Shown here: positions 1 to 6,334 of the stretch, piece by piece
How positions within the stretch are numbered: position 1 is the first letter of the stretch
Layout: each line of letters starts with the position of its first letter
NCBI GenBank assembly: GCA_017541145.1
Contig: JAFXZT010000126.1
Coordinates: 1 to 32,615, forward strand
Length of the DNA: 32,615 bases
Source: Bacteroidales bacterium
GTDB lineage: Bacteria > Bacteroidota > Bacteroidia > Bacteroidales > UBA3824
Direction: 5' to 3'
Notes under the pieces: generated by a model
The model's database searches: none
What the model saw: the letters and a program-made list of their open reading frames with translations, nothing else
Told to the model about the DNA's origin: nothing
Translations under genes and position numbers: made by a program

Positions 1-141
1 ATATTTAGAAAATTATTTTAACACAAAATTCAATTTTTAATGGAAAAAATAAAAGTTCAAAACAGAGAATTGGAGTTGTACTCTGACATTAAAGAATTGC
101 CTATTGCGCGGTATCACGCATTTCAAAGAATGTGTCTTTTG
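1..141. repeat. Contig-end direct repeat, copy 1 (circular closure)
   Basis: Bases 1-141 are identical to 32475-32615. The repeat breaks a gene (starts at 40 and again at 32514), so the natural molecule reads straight through from 32474 to 1. A length of 141 equals a common maximum k-mer of short-read assemblers, which favours an assembly overlap on a circular or circularly permuted genome over a true short terminal repeat. Confidence 0.95.
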
Positions 142-501
142 GACGCTGGCATAGGTTCGGATTTGTCCGCGGTGGACAACCATCTTGGACGGATTAAGGC
201 GTTTTTGATTTCTGACGAAAAAGAAAAAGCACTCACCGAAATAGAAAACCTCCGTACAAACTTTTGGTTTATGCAATCGGGGATTTCTCCGGCGTTGATG
301 GCGTTTGCTGTTTTGGTGTACAAATTGGACGGCAAAATCAAAGGCGATCTCACCGATGACGGCATAAAAAAAACGTGTGAAGACATTTCTTTTTTGACGG
401 CGGGACAAATCGAAAAAACAACCTCCGAAATAAAAAAAAAATCGAAACCGATTTGGCAAGATATTTTCCGGCGTTTTTCGATACGGCTGACAAAAAAATA
501 A
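40..501 (+). CDS. Putative tail assembly chaperone, short form (G-like)
   Basis: A 153-aa mostly helical, charged protein without a recognisable enzyme motif. It lies between the head-tail genes and the tape measure, where lambda-like phages encode the G/GT chaperones that coat the tape measure during tail assembly. Near its 3' end is a run of ten A (432-441), followed by a second reading frame in -1 that stays open to 803 and has no ATG near its beginning. That layout is the hallmark of the G/GT pair. The call rests on position and frameshift architecture, not sequence similarity. A copy of the first 34 codons is repeated at the contig end. The start ATG is preceded by an A/T-rich leader without Shine-Dalgarno sequence. 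Confidence 0.6.
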   Translation: MEKIKVQNRELELYSDIKELPIARYHAFQRMCLLDAGIGSDLSAVDNHLGRIKAFLISDEKEKALTEIENLRTNFWFMQSGISPALMAFAVLVYKLDGKIKGDLTDDGIKKTCEDISFLTAGQIEKTTSEIKKKSKPIWQDIFRRFSIRLTKK

Positions 502-803
502 TTGCTGACCTTATCAGAAAAAAAACATTATTATGCTGCAAACAGTTGCAAGGTGAAGAAGTCGGAAAAGAACTTTTAGAAATAGAAAAAAAAATTTTGA
601 CGTTTTCCGCGCCTGAAAGTTTCACGGGAAACGATAACGCCGAAATACGTTTTGAAAAAGATTTTGAAAAATTATGCGTATATTTGAGCCAAGAATTAAA
701 TTCAGATGTTTCACATAAAACGGTGTTTGAGTTCTTCGCGGCTTACGAGTTCGTGAAAAAACAGAAAGACACCGAAAAAAAACAATTACAAAAATGGAAA
801 TAG
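441..803 (+). CDS. Tail assembly chaperone C-terminal extension (T-like), via -1 frameshift
   Basis: This frame is open from 381 to 803 but offers only a TTG (453) as an early start. A -1 slip on the A10 run at 432-441 (heptamer A AAA AAA in the upstream frame) would join 134 residues of the upstream protein to 120 residues here, giving a product of about 254 aa. The extension is acidic and helical. Codons at 707-721 spell V-S-H-K-T through a degenerate copy of the genome-wide GTTTCACGTGAAAC palindrome. The stop overlaps the start of the next gene (794). Independent initiation at TTG 453 is the alternative. Confidence 0.6.
   Translation: METDLARYFPAFFDTADKKIIADLIRKKTLLCCKQLQGEEVGKELLEIEKKILTFSAPESFTGNDNAEIRFEKDFEKLCVYLSQELNSDVSHKTVFEFFAAYEFVKKQKDTEKKQLQKWK
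708..721. promoter_or_regulatory. parS-like palindrome, degenerate (in CDS)
   Basis: GTTTCACATAAAAC, two mismatches to GTTTCACGTGAAAC. Read as V-S-H-K-T in the chaperone extension. Confidence 0.4.
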
Positions 804-1054
804 TAGAAATTTTTCAGAATTTTGGTTTCCCGATTGCGGTTTCGGTTGTATTGTTCTTTTGCTTATACAAAATTTTTGCAACTGAATTAAAACGTAACGA
901 AGTAACCAGCGAGAGAATTTTTAAATTATATTCTGAGCAAATAACCTTTGCAGAAAAACAAATTGAAAAATTAACGTTTGTCATTTCTGAAAATACAAAG
1001 GCTTATACTGCATTAATCGAAGTTTTACAAGAATTAAAAAACACTTTAAAATGA
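794..1054 (+). CDS. Small membrane protein, holin-like
   Basis: An 86-aa protein with one N-terminal transmembrane helix (about residues 10-28, rich in F, V, L and C) followed by a charged helical tail likely to form a coiled coil. This one-helix-plus-coil plan resembles BhlA/UviB-type holin-like proteins, and the G-F-P-I-A-V opening of the helix recalls small phage YvrJ-type proteins. It overlaps the preceding chaperone frame by 10 nt and the next gene by 4 nt (ATGA), so it is translationally coupled in the tail operon. A lysis role is inferred only. No endolysin is encoded nearby or elsewhere that I can recognise, so it could instead be a structural or superinfection-exclusion membrane protein. 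Confidence 0.5.
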   Translation: MEIVEIFQNFGFPIAVSVVLFFCLYKIFATELKRNEVTSERIFKLYSEQITFAEKQIEKLTFVISENTKAYTALIEVLQELKNTLK

Positions 1055-1245
1055 AAATTGATTTAGCGATTAAAATCGTTACAGAGTTTCAAAAATGGCG
1101 GCGAGGTGAGTCCCCCTATGACGGGGACACCCCCGAAACGCACCGCGTTTTTGACTATTCGCAAAAAGTTTTGGGACAAGCAATAGACACACTTTTGAAT
1201 GTTTCACGCGAAACACTAAAACAGCGAAACGATAAAAAAATATAA
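1051..1245 (+). CDS. Small hypothetical protein with VSRET tag
   Basis: A 64-aa protein I do not recognise. It starts in an ATGA overlap with the membrane protein upstream, which supports translation. The C-terminal part contains N-V-S-R-E-T, encoded by a copy of the genome-wide palindrome (1201-1214, one mismatch). It has no membrane segment or cysteines. It ends the first tail-operon segment. After it come a weak hairpin (1246-1267) and about 240 bp of AT-rich sequence. Confidence 0.55.
   Translation: MKIDLAIKIVTEFQKWRRGESPYDGDTPETHRVFDYSQKVLGQAIDTLLNVSRETLKQRNDKKI
1201..1214. promoter_or_regulatory. parS-like palindrome (in CDS)
   Basis: GTTTCACGCGAAAC, one mismatch, with the flanking T and A of the 16-bp parS. 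Read as V-S-R-E-T. Confidence 0.7.
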
Positions 1246-1305
1246 CTCGGTCTCGAAAAATACCGAGAAAACAAAAATTATTTTTTCAAAAAGTCATAAA
1301 AAAAT

Positions 1306-1365
1306 ATGAGCGAAGTAAAACAAATACCGTTGTCGAAACTTGAAGTTAAATTATTTTTATTGTAA
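1306..1365 (+). CDS. Possible 19-codon ORF (ParB-like N-terminal strand?)
   Basis: A 19-codon ATG frame, MSEVKQIPLSKLEVKLFLL, in an otherwise gene-free stretch. The I-P-L-S-K-L-E-V segment looks like the first strand of ParB/Srx-fold proteins, but the frame stops straight afterwards and no continuation in other frames is visible. It could be a leader peptide, a gene remnant or chance. Confidence 0.15.
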   Translation: MSEVKQIPLSKLEVKLFLL

Positions 1366-1418
1366 GATATAAGTTAACATTTTTTTATAATATTTTTAAC
1401 GTTTTTTTCCGTTATAAA

Positions 1419-1490
1419 TTTGGATAAGTTAACAAAAAACACTAACTTTGTAGTGTAATAAAAAAAACAAAGTAGTACAAATTAAAATTT
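1419..1490 (+). promoter_or_regulatory. Bacteroidetes-type promoter and leader, copy 1
   Basis: TTTG at 1419-1422 is separated by 20 nt from TAACTTTG at 1443-1450, an exact match to the Bacteroidetes -33/-7 pattern. The region up to 1490 (GTTAAC, then an A-rich tract, AAAGTAGTACAAATTAAAATTT) is nearly the same as at 14331-14400 and related to 20806-20875. It drives the gene at 1506. Confidence 0.8.
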
Positions 1491-1505
1491 TTGGAGGATA
1501 AAAAA

Positions 1506-1739
1506 ATGAATACAATTAAAGATTTAAAACAAGGAATTGAATGGTTCACTATTTCAGCATTTAAAAATCTGTTTTCGATGGCACACTATATCAACGAAAA
1601 AAACGACTATATGTCGGAGTGTTGTCACAGAGATTTTGAAAACGATTATCGCACTGTAAAGCACTTAAAAAAGTGCTTAATTCAGCGCAAAAAAGAATGT
1701 AAAAAATTCACTAACAAAAGATATTTAAAAAATATTTAA
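1506..1739 (+). CDS. Small basic hypothetical protein
   Basis: A 77-aa lysine-rich protein without a recognisable family. The ATG at 1506 is preferred over an upstream TTG because GGAGG lies just upstream (1493-1497), one of the few clear Shine-Dalgarno sequences in the genome. It has two adjacent cysteines (E-C-C-H) and further C residues in a basic C-terminal half, so metal or nucleic acid binding is possible but unproven. It has its own promoter and leader, shared with the genes at 14409 and 20880, suggesting co-regulation with early functions although it sits among tail genes. The radical SAM gene follows after 12 nt. Confidence 0.6.
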   Translation: MNTIKDLKQGIEWFTISAFKNLFSMAHYINEKNDYMSECCHRDFENDYRTVKHLKKCLIQRKKECKKFTNKRYLKNI

Positions 1740-1751
1740 ACAAATAAAATT

Positions 1752-2528
1752 ATGAGTACTATTTACGAGCCGCAAGGAAGGGCGAGAGAATATTCGCCAC
1801 TTGCATTGAATTTTTATAAAGGTTGCACGCACGGTTGTATTTATTGTTATGTGCCGCCGATGTTCAAACGCTTTAACGCGCAATACAATCACGAAAATTG
1901 TTTTCCAGCTCTGGATATAAAAAAATTGGAGCAATCAGCAAAAAAAATGCAAGGTTGCGGAAAACAAATTTTGCTGTCTTTCACGGGAGACCCTTATTGC
2001 GGCGTTGATGATTCCGCGACGGAGACGGTGTTGAAGATTTTGAACCAGTACGGACACAAAGTCGCTATACTGACAAAAGGCGGTAAACGTTGTTTGAAAC
2101 ATTTATCTATTTTCAAAGAGTTCGGAAACCGTATAAAAATCGGCGCGACCTTGACCTTTGACAATGACGAAATGTCGAAGGGATGGGAACCGGGCGCGGC
2201 TATGCCGTCAGACAGAATTAACACTCTGAAAGAACTTTCTGAAAACGGTATAAAGACGTGGGTCTCCTTTGAACCCGTTATTTATCCGGAGCAAAGTTTA
2301 AGGCTTTTGTCCGCCGTGGCAAAAATTGTTGACCACGTGAAAATCGGCAAAATCAACAATTTTCGTGGCTGGGACAAAAAAATAGATTGGAATGATTTTC
2401 TTAAAAAGGCTGTTCAAATATGCCGTGCGGCTGAATTACCTTTTTACATCAAAGCCGATTTGCGGCAATTCGCGGACGGCGTTGAATTAAGCGAAAACGA
2501 AACAAATATGGATTTTTTAAATTTATAA
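1752..2528 (+). CDS. Radical SAM protein (SPL-like / phage Gp37-Gp68-like)
   Basis: A 258-aa protein with the radical SAM iron-sulfur signature C25-x3-C29-x2-C32 in the context K-G-C-T-H-G-C-I-Y-C-Y. Further motifs fit the spore-photoproduct-lyase-like group: S-F-T-G-D-P-Y (about 76-82), an I-L-T-K-G-G strand, W-V-S-F-E-P-V-I-Y (about 173-181), and a C-terminal H-V-K-I-G-K-I-N-N. Such proteins cleave S-adenosylmethionine to a radical. The substrate of the phage versions is unknown. It lies in a promoter-led insert between the tail chaperone and the tape measure, an unusual place for an enzyme and typical of a moron. It could modify DNA, RNA or a protein. Confidence 0.85.
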   Translation: MSTIYEPQGRAREYSPLALNFYKGCTHGCIYCYVPPMFKRFNAQYNHENCFPALDIKKLEQSAKKMQGCGKQILLSFTGDPYCGVDDSATETVLKILNQYGHKVAILTKGGKRCLKHLSIFKEFGNRIKIGATLTFDNDEMSKGWEPGAAMPSDRINTLKELSENGIKTWVSFEPVIYPEQSLRLLSAVAKIVDHVKIGKINNFRGWDKKIDWNDFLKKAVQICRAAELPFYIKADLRQFADGVELSENETNMDFLNL

Positions 2529-2538
2529 AACTTTTTTA

Positions 2539-2660
2539 TATTTTTGCAACGTGTTTAAAAAAATCGGGAGGTTTTTAATCGAACCAGTTGGAATTGAAAA
2601 GTTGGAATTGAAACAACGTAAATTTTTGATTTTTTCATTTTACCTCCCGATTTTTTTAAC
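2539..2660 (+). ncRNA. Putative small RNA with long-loop terminator hairpin
   Basis: A -7 box TATTTTTG (2539-2546) predicts a transcript starting near 2551. An 18-bp inverted repeat pairs 2555-2572 with 2642-2659. The right arm ends in T7, giving an intrinsic-terminator-like 3' end with a 69-nt loop. The loop holds a tandem AGTTGGAATTGAAA-type repeat. A 74-codon frame crosses it but is not convincing as protein. Confidence 0.45.
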
Positions 2661-2690
2661 GTTGTTTAGAATTGTGTTTTATTGTTGTAA

Positions 2691-2704
2691 GTTTCACGTG
2701 AAAC
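2691..2704. promoter_or_regulatory. parS-core palindrome, perfect (promoter spacer)
   Basis: GTTTCACGTGAAAC, 14/14, between the -33 and -7 boxes of the tape-measure promoter. Confidence 0.85.
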
Positions 2705-2726
2705 TTTTATATTTGCGATATAAAAT

Positions 2727-2740
2727 TTTTCACGTGAAAC
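2727..2740. promoter_or_regulatory. parS-like palindrome (5' leader)
   Basis: TTTTCACGTGAAAC, one mismatch, ending 9 nt before the tape-measure ATG. Confidence 0.75.
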
Positions 2741-2749
2741 TTTTTTATT

Positions 2750-5700
2750 ATGGAAACTCCGATAAAATATTCTGATTTAATTCGTCCGGACGATTCGATT
2801 GAAAAAGCAATTCAGCAACTTGAAGAATTGCAAAAGCAATACGCAGCAATGGCGGCAGAGATAAAAAAACAATCTTCCGAAATTGCAAACGGCTTGAAGA
2901 ACGTTAACGGCGCGACCGAGCAGGGACGGGAAAAAATTGAAACGGCTGCAAAAGAGACTGACAAACTTGCGGCGGCACAAAAACAGTTGGCGTTTGCACA
3001 ATCGGAAACGGGCAAAGAGTTGTTAAAACTTCGTGCGCAAATTTCTGATGTTAACGCGGCGACAAAAAAACAAATTGCGCTTAACAACGCGGCGGAAGGC
3101 TCTTATAATCAACTTTCCGCGCAATACGCGATTAACAAACAGCGATTAAACGCAATGTCAACAGCCGAAAGGGAAGCCGCTGAGCAGTCAGAAAAACTTG
3201 TTACTAAGACCCGCGAGATTTACGAGAAAATGAAAGAACTGCAAAAAGAGACGGGACAAGCGCAGTTAAACGTCGGCAATTATGCGAGCGGATTAGAAGG
3301 GCTTGAAGACAAGTTGAAAAACGCGGTCGGCTTGAATGGCAAGTTTGGCGACTCTCTTTTGGCGTTGGGTCGAGGTGGCGCGGAGGGGCGGTCTGCATTT
3401 ACCGCAATGGCTGACGGCGCAAAGGCATTTGGAAAAACCCTTTTAGAACTTATGACAAATCCCGCCTTTCTCGCTATTGCAGGCGTTGCAGGTGTGGCGG
3501 CTGGTTTTAAATGGTGGTGGGATTATAATGACGGCTTAATTCAGGCTACACGATTAACGAAAGAGTTTACGGGCAAATCCGGCAACGATTTAAAAGCGTT
3601 TAGAAATGAAGTTTCGGCGGTTGCTGATGTCTATGGTAAGGAATTTAAAGACGTGTTAACGGCGGCTGATTCTTTAACTGCGAACTTCGGACTCACGTTT
3701 GACGAAAGCATAAAAGTAATTAAAGACGGTTTTGCGGCTGGTGTTGATGACGGTGGAGACTTCCTTGCCGGGCTTAAACAATTTCCGGCAGCGTTCAAAG
3801 AGATGGGCGTGAGTGCGGAGGGATATGTTACAATTTTGCAACAAACAAATAGCGGCATTTTCGGAACTGACGGAATGGCAGCGATGGAGAAAGCAGCACA
3901 AACACTTCGCACGATGTCAAGCAGCACGGCAGAAAGTTTACGCGCTATTGGCATAAACGCAAATAAATTAAGCAAGGATTTGACAAGCGGCGACAAATCC
4001 GTTTTTGTCGCTATTCAGGAAATAAGTGCTAAAATTGCCACTTTACCGGATAATTCAAAGACGGCGGCAAACGCAATTAAAAACGTTTTCGGCGAAATTG
4101 GAGTTAAAGCCGGGCAAGATATGATTGAAAGTTTTGCAACTTTAAATACAAATTTTGAAGAGTTGCAAAAATCGGCAGGAGCGTACAATGATCAACAGCA
4201 AGCAATTATCGAAAGCCAAATTGAATTAAACAATGCGACTTCCGCATTGTTGGACAATACCGACGGTTTTTTTGAACAACTCAAAACAGACATTCAAGTT
4301 TTAACAAATAAGTTTTTGACAGCGTTAATTAACGGCGTGATTGATTTGTATAATTGGTTTGTAGAATTATACAATGAAAGTGTGATGGTACGCAGTTCTA
4401 TTCAGGCGTTTATTGATCCGATAAAAATAACTTTCAACGTTTTGAAAAATGCTTTAATTGGCATTTGGGATTTGGTAAAGGGTATCGGTCTGACAATGAA
4501 AGGTGTATTTACTTTGGACTGGGATTCTGTTACAGAGGGTATTTCGACGGCGGCAAACGCAATTCCAAAATCGTTTAACAATGCGGCGTCTGATATTATT
4601 GATACAATGAAAGGCACCTTTGACACGATTGAAAATTCACGATTGAAACCGATTGAAATTCCGGTTAAGGTTCAGTCCGACGGCGGCGAGAAAAAAACGA
4701 CAAAGGGCGGCGGTCTGTCTGCAAAAGAGATTGAAGCTTTATATAAAAAACGTTTGGAGGCGCAAAGGAAATACGAGGACGCGGTTTTGGCGTTGCAGGC
4801 TGACGGATTCGACAAACAAAGGAAACAAATCGAATTGCATTATAACAGACAAATAGAAGATTTACAGCATTTGATTAAAACAGACAAACAAAACCGCGAA
4901 ACTTATAAATTGCAAATCATTCTTGCAGAAAACAATAAAAATAAAGAACTTGAAAAACTTGAAACCGAACACGAAATAAAATTTCTTGAAATGCAAAAAA
5001 ATGCACTTTCGGAGCAACTTTTTTTAGTTCAAAAAGGCAGTGAAGAAGAATATAAATTAAAATTGCAAAGTTTGGAGTACGACAAAAAAATTGCACTCTT
5101 AAAAAATCAACTTTTACCGGCAGACAGCCGTCAGTCTGAAATGACTATCGAAACACGTTTTGAGTTTCAAGCCGGGCAAATTTCTGACGAATATCAGAAT
5201 GAACTTTTGCGGTGTTTTGATTTACAACAGAGTTTTAACGAGTCGGAGTTTGAACTCTTAAAAACTACTGAAACGCAAAAAACCGTATTCCGCCTTAATG
5301 CGGAAAAAGAACGATTGCAAAAAATTTTGGAATTAAACAAAACGGCACAAAATAAAATGTCAGACGTTGAAGTAAAAACTATTGAAAACAAAATTAAAAA
5401 AATTGACGCTGATATTGATAAAGCCGAAAGTGGGCAACCGTTTTGGGAAAAAATTGGTATTAATATTCCCGAAGAGGGCAAAAAAGCAATTTCAGAAAGT
5501 TACGATTTTGCAATGGAGCAATTAAATAACTTTATGGAAAAACGGACGGAGGCGGCAGCGCAAAGGGTTGCAGATTCAGAGCGGGAAGTTGCAGCGGCTC
5601 AGGCGGCATTTGATAACGAAGTGAAACTCGCGCAAATGGGGTACGCAAACAACGTTCAAGAAGCGCAAAGAGATTTGGCACTTGCAAAGGAGCAACAAAA

Positions 5701-6286
5701 AAAGGCTCTGGACGAACAACGGAAAGCGCAAAAACAACAAGCGCAAATTCAGAGCCTACAACAAGCGGCGGACCTCATCACGGCGACAGCAAAAATTTGG
5801 GGACAACTCGGATTTCCGTGGGCGATTCCGGCTATTGCTACAATGTGGACTTCTTTTGCAGTTTCAAAAATCAAGGCGAAAAACGAAACGCGCGAGCAGT
5901 ACGGAGAGGGAACGGTTGAATTACTTGAAGGCGGTTCGCACGCGAGCGGCAACGACATAGACCTTGGCACAAAAAAGGACGGCACAAAACGCCGTGCGGA
6001 AGGCGGTGAATTTTTTGCTGTAATTAACAAACGAAATTCGCGGAAATATAGGTCCGTAATTCCGAATGTGATTCGCTCCCTGAATAGCGGCAACTTTGAA
6101 CAAAAGTTTTTGAACTCTGAAAGCCAAAATTTTGAAATTGTTTCCCGTGAAACAAAATTTACAACTTTGGAAAATGATGTTTCAGAATTGAAAACAATGC
6201 TAAAAAATAAAGTTGACAGATACACCGATACGGATGGAAACCTTGTCGAAGTCAGAGGTACGAATAAACGAATAATTAAAAGATAG
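2750..6286 (+). CDS. Tail tape measure protein
   Basis: An 1178-aa protein, the largest in the genome. It has extended coiled-coil N-terminal heptads (about 10-180), a hydrophobic stretch with A-F-L-A-I-A-G-V-A-G-V-A-A-G (about 239-252), a phage tail-tape-measure-like core with D-x-x-K-A-F-R and G-x-x-x-A-A-M-E patterns, more hydrophobic segments (about 520-600), then long K/E/Q-rich coils (about 650-1050). This composition and length fit tape measures, which set tail length. At the usual 0.15 nm per residue the tail would be near 175 nm. V-S-R-E-T near the C-terminus is a parS-like copy (6139-6152). It is preceded by a promoter flanked by two palindromes. Confidence 0.9.
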   Translation: METPIKYSDLIRPDDSIEKAIQQLEELQKQYAAMAAEIKKQSSEIANGLKNVNGATEQGREKIETAAKETDKLAAAQKQLAFAQSETGKELLKLRAQISDVNAATKKQIALNNAAEGSYNQLSAQYAINKQRLNAMSTAEREAAEQSEKLVTKTREIYEKMKELQKETGQAQLNVGNYASGLEGLEDKLKNAVGLNGKFGDSLLALGRGGAEGRSAFTAMADGAKAFGKTLLELMTNPAFLAIAGVAGVAAGFKWWWDYNDGLIQATRLTKEFTGKSGNDLKAFRNEVSAVADVYGKEFKDVLTAADSLTANFGLTFDESIKVIKDGFAAGVDDGGDFLAGLKQFPAAFKEMGVSAEGYVTILQQTNSGIFGTDGMAAMEKAAQTLRTMSSSTAESLRAIGINANKLSKDLTSGDKSVFVAIQEISAKIATLPDNSKTAANAIKNVFGEIGVKAGQDMIESFATLNTNFEELQKSAGAYNDQQQAIIESQIELNNATSALLDNTDGFFEQLKTDIQVLTNKFLTALINGVIDLYNWFVELYNESVMVRSSIQAFIDPIKITFNVLKNALIGIWDLVKGIGLTMKGVFTLDWDSVTEGISTAANAIPKSFNNAASDIIDTMKGTFDTIENSRLKPIEIPVKVQSDGGEKKTTKGGGLSAKEIEALYKKRLEAQRKYEDAVLALQADGFDKQRKQIELHYNRQIEDLQHLIKTDKQNRETYKLQIILAENNKNKELEKLETEHEIKFLEMQKNALSEQLFLVQKGSEEEYKLKLQSLEYDKKIALLKNQLLPADSRQSEMTIETRFEFQAGQISDEYQNELLRCFDLQQSFNESEFELLKTTETQKTVFRLNAEKERLQKILELNKTAQNKMSDVEVKTIENKIKKIDADIDKAESGQPFWEKIGINIPEEGKKAISESYDFAMEQLNNFMEKRTEAAAQRVADSEREVAAAQAAFDNEVKLAQMGYANNVQEAQRDLALAKEQQKKALDEQRKAQKQQAQIQSLQQAADLITATAKIWGQLGFPWAIPAIATMWTSFAVSKIKAKNETREQYGEGTVELLEGGSHASGNDIDLGTKKDGTKRRAEGGEFFAVINKRNSRKYRSVIPNVIRSLNSGNFEQKFLNSESQNFEIVSRETKFTTLENDVSELKTMLKNKVDRYTDTDGNLVEVRGTNKRIIKR
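6139..6152. promoter_or_regulatory. parS-like palindrome (in CDS)
   Basis: GTTTCCCGTGAAAC, one mismatch, V-S-R-E-T near the C-terminus of the tape measure. Confidence 0.65.
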
Positions 6287-6304
6287 GGGGAGGGATTCTC
6301 CCCC
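6286..6304 (+). other. Hairpin after tape-measure stop
   Basis: GGGGGAG (6286-6292) pairs with CTCCCCC (6298-6304) around a 5-nt loop, starting at the last base of the stop codon. No T-run follows, so it may be a processing or mRNA-stability element rather than a terminator. Confidence 0.5.
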
Positions 6305-6310
6305 GTTATT

Positions 6311-6324
6311 GTTTCACGTGAAAA
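6311..6324. promoter_or_regulatory. parS-like palindrome (intergenic cassette)
   Basis: GTTTCACGTGAAAA, one mismatch, ending 10 nt before the ATG at 6335. Confidence 0.75.
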
Positions 6325-6334
6325 TTTTAAAAAA

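Larger units (their letters stand above)
2685..2740 (+). promoter_or_regulatory. Tape-measure promoter with two parS-like palindromes
   Basis: TTG at 2685-2687 and TATATTTG at 2708-2715 are spaced by 20 nt. A perfect GTTTCACGTGAAAC occupies the spacer (2691-2704). A second copy with one mismatch lies just past the expected start of transcription (2727-2740), 9 nt before the ATG at 2750. The geometry is that of an operator able to block RNA polymerase. Confidence 0.55.

Noticed and set aside
1246-1267. Terminator after the 64-aa gene
   Set aside because: CTCGGT/ACCGAG forms a 6-bp stem but no T-run follows directly. Too weak to call.
2551-2775. 74-codon + strand frame upstream of the tape measure
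   Set aside because: It lies across the inverted repeat, a promoter and two palindromes, has no ATG at its start, and is dominated by F, L and K from AT-rich DNA.
5749-6225. 158-codon minus-strand frame in the tape-measure gene
   Set aside because: Shadow of a strongly supported + strand gene. No other minus-strand gene is supported anywhere.
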